Source of the DNA: Pandoraea vervacti
GTDB lineage: Bacteria; Pseudomonadota; Gammaproteobacteria; Burkholderiales; Burkholderiaceae
Reading direction: 5' to 3'
NCBI RefSeq assembly: GCF_000934605.2
Contig: NZ_CP010897.2
Location: 3,472,001 to 3,536,000 of the forward strand
Length of the DNA stretch: 64,000 nucleotides
Of the stretch, positions 50,009 to 58,296 are shown piece by piece. The first letter of the stretch is position 1; every line of letters begins with the position of its first letter. The notes below the pieces were generated by a model. That model was not told the origin of the DNA. It saw nothing but the letters and a program-made list of their open reading frames with translations, and searched no databases. The translations under genes were made by a program, and so were the position numbers.

Positions 50009-52097
50009 GCGACCTCAGGAACGTTCGGGAGAGCAGCCAGAGGAACAGCGGCGTGCCGACGGCCGCCGTCACGATGCCCAGCGGCAAGTCGAGCGGCGCA
50101 AACAACGTTCGCCCGAACAGGTCGGCCACGCCGAGCAACACAGCGCCCGCCAGCACCGCGACGACGAGCCTGTCGCGGGTGCCGGCCAGTGGCAGCGCGC
50201 GCAAGGCGTTGGGGACGATCAGCCCGACGTAGGCCACCGGCCCCACCGTTGCCACTGCGGCCGCCGCCATCGCGCTGGCCAGCACCAGCAAGCCCAGACG
50301 CACGCGCACTACCGGCACGCCCAGCGCCTCGGCCGTCTCGTCGCCAAGGCTCAGCAGATCCAGCCATCGCGACGCATACACGGCCAACGGCAGACAGATC
50401 GCCAGCCACGGCAACAACGCCCGCACGCCATGCCAGGACTGCCCGTAGCTGCTGCCCACGAGCCAGACCAGCGCCTGCGTGGCATGCACGTGGAACTGCA
50501 ACACCAGCAGGTTGGATAACGCCGCCAGCAATCCGGCCAGCGCCATCCCCGTCAGGATCACGCGCATGGGGGCCAGTCCCCAGCGGGCGTTCACGCCGAG
50601 CACAATGGCGAGCACCGCGGCGCTCGCCGCCCACGCCGCGGGCATCGACCCGCGTGCGGCGGCCTCGGGCGAGACGAGCAGCAGCGCGAGCACGGCCAGC
50701 CCCGCCGCCTGATTGACCCCCAGCAACTCCGGTCCCGCCAGCGGATTGCGGCAGGCGCCCTGTAACAACACCCCGCTGCCCGCCAGCAATGCGCCCGCGC
50801 CCATCGCAATCAGACTGCGCGGCAGGCGCAAGTCCACCAGCATCCCGGCAGCCGTATGCGGATCGAACACATCGCGCCATTGCCATGTGGACGGCCACGG
50901 CAACACGCCCATCGCGAGCGTCAGCCCGGCAAGCGCCATTAGCGCCGCGGCCACCAGCGCGACGATCAGCGCGAGCGAACGCCGGCTCGACGTCCCGCTG
51001 GCCGTCGATATCGGGGCCGTCATCTCGGCAGTGCTCGCGGGCAACCCGTAGCGCAACAACAGCAACAGCACCGGGGCGCCGATGACAGCACTCATGACAC
51101 CGACCGGCAGCGCGCCAAAGCTCACCAGCGCACGGGCGACGGCGTCGGTCACGATGAGCATCGCGCCGCCCCACAACGCCGAGAGCGGAATCAGCCATGC
51201 CGGTCGATGCACGCCCATGAGGCGCACGAGGTTCGGCGCCGCCAGTCCGACGAACCCGACCGGCCCCGCCAGCGCGATGGCGATCGCCGACAGCACCGCC
51301 GCGAGCAGAATCGCGCCGACACGCACCGCCCCCACGCGCTGCCCGAGCGCTAACGCCTGCGCCTGCCCAAAACGCGCCAGACCGAGCGGGTGCAGCAGTG
51401 TCAAAAGGACCGCGGCCGCAGGCAACAGCAACCACATCGCCTCACCGGCGCCGCGCTTGCCGAACTGCTGCAACGAGCCCGTACTCCATTGCACAACGCC
51501 CACGGCAGCGCGCGTATATAACGTCAGCGCGACCATGCACAACGCCGAGAGCGCGAGCGCGTTGGCCGCCCCGGCGAGCGTCAGGCGCAACGGCGTGGTA
51601 CGCGTGCCACCGGCCAACGCAAACGTGAACAGCGCCGCCAGCACACCGCCAGCAAGCATCATCGGCAGCACGGCGAGTCCCGGCACGAGCAGTGCGACGA
51701 TCAACCCCATTTGCGCGCCGGCCGACACGCCGAGCAATTCGCCGGACGCCAACGGGTTCTGCGTGATCGTTTGCAGCAGCGCTCCCGCCAGTCCGAGGCA
51801 TGCGCCCGCCGCCAGCCCGGCGCGTATCTGAGGCAGCCATGCGTCGACGAACAGAAGCCACCCGAGCGACGCGCCGTTCGTCGATGGCATCGCCGACGTC
51901 GCAAGGGCGCGCACGACCGAACCGAAGCCCGGCCATGCATCGCTCGCCCACGCGTGCACGACCACCGCCAGCGCAAGCGCCAGCCATCCGCCCCACAGCG
52001 CGCGCGTGCGACGCCCGTACTGCTGCGGCGCGGCATGCGCAGGCACCGTCAGCCGACGCGTGAGGTTCAGGCTCGCCATGGCGTGCTCAGCTTGCAT
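49992..52097 (-). CDS. Fused FecCD-type ABC permease for ferric siderophore (FhuB-like)
   Basis: About 700 residues form two FecCD halves in one chain, as in FhuB. Each half has the LGxSAG motif or its variant (GELLGVSAGAQMGL in the first, PELLGVNQAAGLAVL in the second) and GPVGFVGLAAPNLVR / GPVAYVGLIVPNALR near its end. Some twenty membrane segments are visible. ATG 52097 overlaps the stop of the ATPase gene; ATG 52079 (MASLNLTRRLTVP) is nearly as good, and neither has a strong ribosome-binding site. Confidence 0.9.
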   Translation of the reverse strand: MQAEHAMASLNLTRRLTVPAHAAPQQYGRRTRALWGGWLALALAVVVHAWASDAWPGFGSVVRALATSAMPSTNGASLGWLLFVDAWLPQIRAGLAAGACLGLAGALLQTITQNPLASGELLGVSAGAQMGLIVALLVPGLAVLPMMLAGGVLAALFTFALAGGTRTTPLRLTLAGAANALALSALCMVALTLYTRAAVGVVQWSTGSLQQFGKRGAGEAMWLLLPAAAVLLTLLHPLGLARFGQAQALALGQRVGAVRVGAILLAAVLSAIAIALAGPVGFVGLAAPNLVRLMGVHRPAWLIPLSALWGGAMLIVTDAVARALVSFGALPVGVMSAVIGAPVLLLLLRYGLPASTAEMTAPISTASGTSSRRSLALIVALVAAALMALAGLTLAMGVLPWPSTWQWRDVFDPHTAAGMLVDLRLPRSLIAMGAGALLAGSGVLLQGACRNPLAGPELLGVNQAAGLAVLALLLVSPEAAARGSMPAAWAASAAVLAIVLGVNARWGLAPMRVILTGMALAGLLAALSNLLVLQFHVHATQALVWLVGSSYGQSWHGVRALLPWLAICLPLAVYASRWLDLLSLGDETAEALGVPVVRVRLGLLVLASAMAAAAVATVGPVAYVGLIVPNALRALPLAGTRDRLVVAVLAGAVLLGVADLFGRTLFAPLDLPLGIVTAAVGTPLFLWLLSRTFLRSHAHAG

Positions 52098-52977
52098 ACC
52101 CATCGCCGCCGGCACCGCCTGCGCGTTCCAATATCGGCAGACACATCGGCAAGCCCTGGAAGTCGATGCGCTGCATCGGGGTGGCGAACACGTCCATCAG
52201 ACGGTCCGGGTTCATGGTTTCGTCCGGCGTACCGGAGAAGACCAGCTTGCCCTCGCGCATGAGCAACATGGCGTCGGAGAACGCCGCGGCCTGATTCAGG
52301 TCGTGCAGCACCCATACGACCGTCATGCCGGTTTCCCGGTTGAGCTCACGAATACGCGCGAGGATGTCGATCTGATGACGCACGTCGAGATAGGTCGTGG
52401 GTTCGTCGAGCAGCAGCACGTTGCCCTGCTGCGCGAGCGCCATCGCAATGAATGCCCGTTGGCGCTCGCCGCCGGACAACGCGCTCACGTCGCGCGTGGA
52501 TAGCGCCTCCAGTTCCATCAGGTGCAGGGCACGCTCGATGGCCACGTTGTCGCGCTCGCCAAGCCGCCCGCCCATGCCGGTGTGGCTGTAACGGCCGCAG
52601 GCAACGAGTTCGGCGACGGTCATGCCGAACGGCATGCCCGGGGTCTGCGCGAGCAGGGCGATGCGTCGCGCACGCTCGCGCGGGCGCAGCGTGTCGAGCG
52701 GCGTGTCGTCGAGCCAGACGCGACCGGCAGCGGGCCTGAGCAACCCGCCGAGGGTGCGCAGCAAAGTGCTCTTGCCGCAGCCGTTGGGGCCGCACAGGGC
52801 GCTCACGCGACCGGCGGCGAAAGTCACGTCGACCTGCGTGAGCACGTTTCGCGCACCGACGGCGACATGCAGGCCTTGCGCGCGCAGCGATGCGCCCTCG
52901 CCAGGCGTCGGAGAGTCGGTCGCGGGGGAAGCCGGTCTGGCGATGGCTGGATCGGTCGAAATACGGGTATCGGGCAT
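52087..52977 (-). CDS. Ferric-siderophore ABC ATPase (FhuC-like)
   Basis: The ~296-residue ATPase has Walker A GPNGCGKSTLL, ARRIALLAQTPGMPFGMTV, the signature ALSGGERQRAFIAMAL, Walker B VLLLDEPTTYLDV and the H-switch VLHDLNQAAAFSD. ATG 52977 gives a tail typical of the family; a start 27 bases upstream is possible. It is the first gene of the minus-strand fhuCBD-type group and is divergent from the acylase gene (127 bases, no clear Fur box). Confidence 0.92.
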   Translation of the reverse strand: MPDTRISTDPAIARPASPATDSPTPGEGASLRAQGLHVAVGARNVLTQVDVTFAAGRVSALCGPNGCGKSTLLRTLGGLLRPAAGRVWLDDTPLDTLRPRERARRIALLAQTPGMPFGMTVAELVACGRYSHTGMGGRLGERDNVAIERALHLMELEALSTRDVSALSGGERQRAFIAMALAQQGNVLLLDEPTTYLDVRHQIDILARIRELNRETGMTVVWVLHDLNQAAAFSDAMLLMREGKLVFSGTPDETMNPDRLMDVFATPMQRIDFQGLPMCLPILERAGGAGGDGYAS

Positions 52978-53104
52978 AAGAAGTCCGGAGGTCCGTAGGG
53001 TCAAGGGGGGCGCAGGGGGGCCGGAAGCGCACCGTCGCTCGCCTAAACACCGGACCGAGTGGTTCGTCGCTCAAGAGACGTATCACCAACCGGCATATTT
53101 ACCC

Positions 53105-55816
53105 ATGTCCCGATCGCATCTGCCTTTCCGCCTGCGCTGTGCCTGCTCCGCCTTGGCCCGCTCCGTCGTAGGCGTCGCCCCTCCCCGTTCCCGTTCCCGG
53201 TGCTTGCCGTTTCTGACCGCTCGCGCCGGGCTGACGGCGCTTGCCCTGGTCCTCGCCGCCAGCGCACCGGCATCGGCGTTTGCAAAAATCGCTCAACACA
53301 CCGCTTCCGATCGAGATTCGACGACCGCAAACGTGACGGCGCCTTCCGAGGCCAGCCATGATGCCCCCGACGACGCCGGTTACTCGGCGGACCTGCGTCG
53401 CACCGCCGATGGCACCGCCCATGTCCGCGCGAACGACTGGGGCAGTCTGGGCTATGGGTTCGGCTACGCGCAGGCACAGGACAATCTCTGTACGCTCGCC
53501 GAGAGTCTGGTGACGTTTCGCGGCGAGCGATCGCTCACGTTTGGGGCAGACAACAGCGTTACCCAACGCACGACCTTCGGCCAACCGAACAATCTCGATG
53601 CCGACGTATTCTTTCGCCTGACGTTCGATGCGCCCACCATGGCGCGATATCGTGCGGCCCAATCCGCGCGCAGCCGCGCACTCGCGCAGGGCTTCGCGGC
53701 AGGCATCGACCGCTATGTGCATGACGTGCGACAAGGCGCGGATCCCGGCCGTCACGCCGCCTGCCGCGACACCGGCTGGTTGCGCACGCTAGGCGCCGTG
53801 ACGGAAGACGACATCTACCGGCGGCTCTACGCGGCCACGTTGGCGGCGGGGGCCGCCACCCAAGTCACCGCCATCGCAACCACCCAGCCGCCGACGGCCG
53901 GCACTGCGACGACCCTGCCCGACCCCGTGTCGACACTACGGGCAGCACCATCCGTCACCCTGGCTTCACTGAGCGATGCGGGCCTCGGCAGCAACGCAAT
54001 CGCCTTCGGGGCCGCCCTGACCGCCACGGGCCAGTCGATCCTCTACGGCAGCCCGCACTGGTATTGGGAGGGCCCCGACCGACTCTACCCGGCGCGCCTG
54101 ACCATTCCCGGCCAGCTCGACGTGTCCGGCGTCGGCATGCTCGGTGCGCCGTTCATCATGATCGGCTTCACCCGGAACGTCGCCTGGACGCACACGGTGT
54201 CGAGCGCCCGGCGCTTTGGCCTGATGGCCCTGACCCTCGATCCGTTGGACCCCACCCGCTACCGGCTCGACGACCGTACCGAGGCCATGCAGCGCGTGCG
54301 CGTCGACGTGCCGGTGCGCGACGCGCAGGGCAACCCGTCTGTCGTCTCCCGAATCCGTTATCGCACGGCCGATGGCCCGCTCGTCGACCTCTCCGCCCTG
54401 TCCCCGGCGCTCGGCTGGACAACGCATCAGGCGATGGTGCTGCGCGATGCGAATGCCGGCAACTTCGGCTTGCTTGAGCACTACTTGCGCATGGCGCAGG
54501 CCAGCTCGCTCGACGCATTGGCCGAGCGCATGCGCGTCGACGCCGCCAGTCCATGGGTCAACACCATCGCCATCGGCCGGCGCGATCCGCGCGTGTGGTT
54601 CGGCGACATCGGTCCGGCGCCGGGCGTGCCCGATACGCTGGCAACCGCATGTACGGCAAGGCCCGCAGGAGACGCCTTCGCCAGGCAGGCGCCGGGCCTG
54701 CCGGTGCTCGACGGCAGCCGCAGCGCGTGCGCATGGCAAACCTCAGCGGACAGCCCGCTGCCCGGCACGCTGGGTCGTCACGCGATGCCGGACATCATGA
54801 GCACGACGGTCGTGGCCAACATGAACGACAGCGCGTGGCTCGCCGCGCCCGACGCCGAGTCGAGGTCGCTCGCAGGCGTGCTCGGTCGCCGCAACGCGCC
54901 GCTCTCGCTGCGCACGCGCGAAGGTCTGCGTCGTATTGCCGCACTGCGCGCCGCCGGTCCGATCACGACGCAGGCCGTGCGCGAGACGGTGCTGCGCGCC
55001 GATCCGTTGTCGGCGCGGCTAGCGCGTGAGGCGCTGCTGGCGCAAGTGTGTACCGGGGCTGACGAGCGCACCCATCGCATCGACGTGACCCTCACGCACG
55101 ACCCACTCGACGGCAAGCCACTCGCACCGGGCCTGAGCGTGGACATTGCACCGGCGTGCCGCGTGCTTAGCGCATGGGACGGCACCGGCGAGCGTGCCGC
55201 GCGGGGCGCCAACCTGTGGGATGCCGTCTGGATCCGGCTCACGGGCGTCGATGTCACAGGACGTCGCGCCTTCGCCGACGCCTTCGTGCCGTCGCAGGCC
55301 GCCACCTCCCCCAGTCAGCTCGCCGGTGAGCGCACCGCGCTCTCGCAGGCGCTCGCCGCCGCCGTGCTGCAAATGCAACACGTAGGTCTCGCGCTCGACA
55401 GCCGTCGCGACGAAGCGCTTTTCGCGACGCGCGGCGGGCGACGCATCGGTCTTGCCGGGGGATGCGACATCGCGGGCTACTTCTCCATCGTTTGCGCCGA
55501 CGCGCGCATGGGACCGGGGCGTTACGCGATGGACGCCACGCCGCGCGGCGACACCTATCTGCAGGTCATCTCCTTCCCGGACGATCCCGCGCGGGGCGTA
55601 GACGCCACGACACTCGATGCGTCGGGCCCTGCCGACGAGCGCACCGATGCGCGCAACGCCGCCGCACTTCAGGCATGGGCGGACAAGCGTTGGCAAATGG
55701 CTCCGTTCGACGAAGCAGATGAGACGAATGAGGTGAATGAGGCGCGCGACATGCTCAGCGTGCAGCACTTGTTTCAATCGGCCCCGGCGTCCCCATCGTC
55801 CCCATCGTCCCGGTAG
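53105..55816 (+). CDS. PvdQ-like N-terminal nucleophile acylase (penicillin/AHL acylase family)
   Basis: The 903-residue protein has a long basic leader with a signal-peptide core (GLTALALVLAASAPASAFA), then the alpha chain (LRRTADGTAHVRANDWGSLGYGFGYAQAQDNLCTLAESLV) and a beta chain that should begin at the Ser of GSNAIAFG, the autocleavage site of the Ntn-hydrolase family. Downstream blocks (SPHWYWEGPDRLYPARLTIPGQLDVSG, RDPRVWFGDIG) match PvdQ-type acylases. PvdQ removes the fatty acid from pyoverdine precursors in the periplasm; here the same role on the local NRPS product is likely, with AHL-acylase activity possible. The ATG lies after a short AAGAG-type site. Confidence 0.88.
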   Translation: MSRSHLPFRLRCACSALARSVVGVAPPRSRSRCLPFLTARAGLTALALVLAASAPASAFAKIAQHTASDRDSTTANVTAPSEASHDAPDDAGYSADLRRTADGTAHVRANDWGSLGYGFGYAQAQDNLCTLAESLVTFRGERSLTFGADNSVTQRTTFGQPNNLDADVFFRLTFDAPTMARYRAAQSARSRALAQGFAAGIDRYVHDVRQGADPGRHAACRDTGWLRTLGAVTEDDIYRRLYAATLAAGAATQVTAIATTQPPTAGTATTLPDPVSTLRAAPSVTLASLSDAGLGSNAIAFGAALTATGQSILYGSPHWYWEGPDRLYPARLTIPGQLDVSGVGMLGAPFIMIGFTRNVAWTHTVSSARRFGLMALTLDPLDPTRYRLDDRTEAMQRVRVDVPVRDAQGNPSVVSRIRYRTADGPLVDLSALSPALGWTTHQAMVLRDANAGNFGLLEHYLRMAQASSLDALAERMRVDAASPWVNTIAIGRRDPRVWFGDIGPAPGVPDTLATACTARPAGDAFARQAPGLPVLDGSRSACAWQTSADSPLPGTLGRHAMPDIMSTTVVANMNDSAWLAAPDAESRSLAGVLGRRNAPLSLRTREGLRRIAALRAAGPITTQAVRETVLRADPLSARLAREALLAQVCTGADERTHRIDVTLTHDPLDGKPLAPGLSVDIAPACRVLSAWDGTGERAARGANLWDAVWIRLTGVDVTGRRAFADAFVPSQAATSPSQLAGERTALSQALAAAVLQMQHVGLALDSRRDEALFATRGGRRIGLAGGCDIAGYFSIVCADARMGPGRYAMDATPRGDTYLQVISFPDDPARGVDATTLDASGPADERTDARNAAALQAWADKRWQMAPFDEADETNEVNEARDMLSVQHLFQSAPASPSSPSSR

Positions 55817-55947
55817 GCGGGGCACGACGATGCCCCCGCGCCTAAATATCCGTTGCCATGGTTCGTCCACTACTCGATAGGCGCCGTCGCCCCGGGGAAA
55901 CGAGTGCGCACGTCGCCTCAGTTTCCGAAAAACACCAGGAGTCTCAG

Positions 55948-58170
55948 ATGAAGCATTACGGGAGCGTCCTTGGCCGGGGGGCCAGTCGCCAGCCATCGAT
56001 CCATCGTTCGATCCGCCCGATCCACCGTCATATCGCCATGGCCGCCGGCCTGGCGTTCACACCGCTGACGTTTGGCGGCGGCGCGTGGGCGCAGACCGCC
56101 GGCGCGGCGGGCGACGTCGCCCTCGCCCCCACACAGGTGAACGCCGAGCGTGCCGACGAAAACGGCGCCGGTCCGGTCGACGGGATCGTCGCCAGGCGCA
56201 CCACCACGGGGACGAAGACCGACACGCCGCTCATCGAGAACCCGCAGTCGGTGTCGGTCATCCCGAAAGAGATGATTCAGGATCTGGGAGCCCAGTCGGT
56301 CAGTCAGGCCATGCGCTACAGCGCCGGCGTGCTGCCGGACAACGCGGGCTTCGAAACCCGCTTCGACTGGATCAATATTCGCGGCTTTTCGGCGTCCACG
56401 CTCGGCATGTACATGGACGGCACTCGCCTGCAATCGGCCACCGAGTATCAGTTGGACCCTTACGGACTGGAGCGAATCGAAATTCTGCGCGGCCCGGCAT
56501 CGGTGCTTTACGGGCAGAACACGCCCGGCGGCCTGATCAACATGGTCACGAAGAAGCCGCTCGACACTCCGCTGCACGAAATCCAGCTCTCGGCCGGATC
56601 CTTCAAGAACAAGCAGGCCGCATTCGACTTCAGCGGCCCGCTCGATGCCGACGGCAAGGTGCTTTACCGCCTCGTCGGTCTGTTTCGCGACAGTAACACC
56701 CAGGTCGACTTCACGCCCAACGACCGTATTTACATCGCACCGTCGCTCACCTGGAAAGCCACGGACAAGACCACGATTACGTTCGAGGCGAGCTACCAGC
56801 GCGACAAGCTCGGCTTCGGCCAGTTCCTGCCCGCGTCGGGCACCGTGCTGCCCAATCCCAACGGACAGATTCCTGTCGGCCGTTTCGTGGGCGACCCGAA
56901 CTACGACAACATCAAGCGCGAACAAGTCTTCGCAGGCTATCAGCTCGAGCACCGCTTCAACGATCAGGTCACATTCAGGCAAGCCACGCGCTATTCGTAC
57001 TTCGACTACAAGGTCGACACGGATGCCTACGGGCTCGGATACGCACCGGGGAGCACCCGGATGATCAATCGCCTGCCGTTCGCGGACTATCGTCAGACGG
57101 ACGTGGTCACCATCGATAACCAGTTGCAGACGAAGTTCCAGACCGGCCCGCTCTCGCACGTGGCGCTGTTCGGCTTCGATTATTACTACTACAACGAGCA
57201 TCGCAGCATGCGTCAGGGCGTCGCCAGTGCGGCCAACCAGCTCGACGTCTTCGCGCCGAACTACGGCGCGGCGGTGTTCGGTCTGACGCGTCAGGCGGCC
57301 GATACCGACTCGCGCTACACGCAGGGCGGGCTCTACTTTCAGGACCAGATCAAGTACGACAAGTGGTTGCTCACGCTCGGCGTACGTCAGGACTGGGCGG
57401 CGCAGAACGTCTACAACCGTCTGACGAACCGCTCGTCGAGTCAGGCGGACTCGCAAGCCACCTATCGTGCCGGTCTGACGTACCTGTTCGACATGGGGCT
57501 CGCCCCCTACTTCAGCTACTCCGAGTCGTTCCAGCCGAACGTCGGCGTGGACCGCTTCGGCAACCAGTTCAATCCGTCGAAGGGCAAGCAGTATGAAATC
57601 GGCGTGAAGTATCAGCCCAAGGGCTATAACAGCTTCGTCACGCTGTCGCTGTTCGACATCCGTATGACGAACGTGCTCACGCCGGACCCCGCCAACACGG
57701 CGTTCTCGGTCACCACGGGCGAGCAGCACTCGAAGGGCTTCGAACTGGAAGCCGTCGGGGAAATCACCGACAACCTGAAGGTGATCGGCTCATACACGAA
57801 CACCAACATCGTCAACTCGAAGACCAACGATCCGACGCTGCTCGACAAGGTGCCGCCGCAGCAACCGCGCACGGCCGCGGCGCTGTGGGCCGACTACACG
57901 TTTCACACCGGCGTGCTCAAGGGATTTGGATTTAATGGCGGTGTCCGCTATGTCGGGCCCACCTACATCGACGCCACCAATACCGCCGGACAGGCGCCGT
58001 CGCGCACGCTGGTCGATCTTGGCCTGCACTACCAATACGACAAGCACTGGCGCTTCCAGCTCGACGGCAGCAACATCTTCGACAAGACCTACGTCGTGTG
58101 TGTGACGACCTCGCAATGCGCCTACGGTGCGCGTCGCACCATCCTGGGAACCGCGAAGTACAGTTGGTAA
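55948..58170 (+). CDS. TonB-dependent siderophore receptor
   Basis: The 740-residue outer-membrane receptor has a leader with a hydrophobic core (MAAGLAFTPLTFGGGAWAQ), a plug domain (TPLIENPQSVSVIPKEMIQDLGAQSVSQAMRYSAGV, RGFSASTLGMYMDGTRL, LRGPASVLYGQNTPGGLINM) and a barrel of the FhuE/FptA-like group ending ARRTILGTAKYSW. It lacks an N-terminal signalling domain, so it does not itself drive a sigma factor. ATG 55948 has AGGAG upstream. It follows the acylase gene and is probably co-transcribed; it would take up the ferric form of the locus product. Confidence 0.93.
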   Translation: MKHYGSVLGRGASRQPSIHRSIRPIHRHIAMAAGLAFTPLTFGGGAWAQTAGAAGDVALAPTQVNAERADENGAGPVDGIVARRTTTGTKTDTPLIENPQSVSVIPKEMIQDLGAQSVSQAMRYSAGVLPDNAGFETRFDWINIRGFSASTLGMYMDGTRLQSATEYQLDPYGLERIEILRGPASVLYGQNTPGGLINMVTKKPLDTPLHEIQLSAGSFKNKQAAFDFSGPLDADGKVLYRLVGLFRDSNTQVDFTPNDRIYIAPSLTWKATDKTTITFEASYQRDKLGFGQFLPASGTVLPNPNGQIPVGRFVGDPNYDNIKREQVFAGYQLEHRFNDQVTFRQATRYSYFDYKVDTDAYGLGYAPGSTRMINRLPFADYRQTDVVTIDNQLQTKFQTGPLSHVALFGFDYYYYNEHRSMRQGVASAANQLDVFAPNYGAAVFGLTRQAADTDSRYTQGGLYFQDQIKYDKWLLTLGVRQDWAAQNVYNRLTNRSSSQADSQATYRAGLTYLFDMGLAPYFSYSESFQPNVGVDRFGNQFNPSKGKQYEIGVKYQPKGYNSFVTLSLFDIRMTNVLTPDPANTAFSVTTGEQHSKGFELEAVGEITDNLKVIGSYTNTNIVNSKTNDPTLLDKVPPQQPRTAAALWADYTFHTGVLKGFGFNGGVRYVGPTYIDATNTAGQAPSRTLVDLGLHYQYDKHWRFQLDGSNIFDKTYVVCVTTSQCAYGARRTILGTAKYSW

Positions 58171-58202
58171 GTCAGCAGGTCAGTCAGTCGTTGGCTCGAT
58201 GC

Positions 58203-58244
58203 GCTGAGTTAGGCTGAGTTAGGCTGATTTAGGCTGATTTAGGC
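58203..58244 (+). repeat. Tandem decamer repeat (GCTGAGTTAG/GCTGATTTAG, 4.2 copies)
   Basis: Two copies of GCTGAGTTAG are followed by two of GCTGATTTAG and two bases more. The period of 10 is close to one helical turn. It lies just after the receptor stop, before a terminator. Confidence 0.9.
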
Positions 58245-58249
58245 ACCCC

Positions 58250-58280
58250 GCCCGCCACGCGTGATCCATGCGTGGCGGGC
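58250..58280. terminator. Bidirectional terminator between the receptor and the NRPS
   Basis: GCCCGCCACGC (58250-58260) and GCGTGGCGGGC (58270-58280) form a perfect 11-bp stem with a 9-base loop between the convergent genes. There is no strong T-run. Confidence 0.75.
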
Positions 58281-58296
58281 GCACCGCACCCCACCT

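Noticed and set aside
52622..53104. Longer N-terminus for the acylase, 161 codons upstream
   Set aside because: It overlaps the ATPase gene on the other strand and has no signal peptide or family similarity; the leader begins at 53105.
53005..53104. Fur box between the FhuC-like gene and the acylase
   Set aside because: No stretch resembles GATAATGATAATCATTATC well enough. Iron control is likely but not supported by a visible site.
55918..57729. A 603-codon open frame opposite the TonB receptor
   Set aside because: Shadow of the receptor, which has complete plug and barrel motifs.
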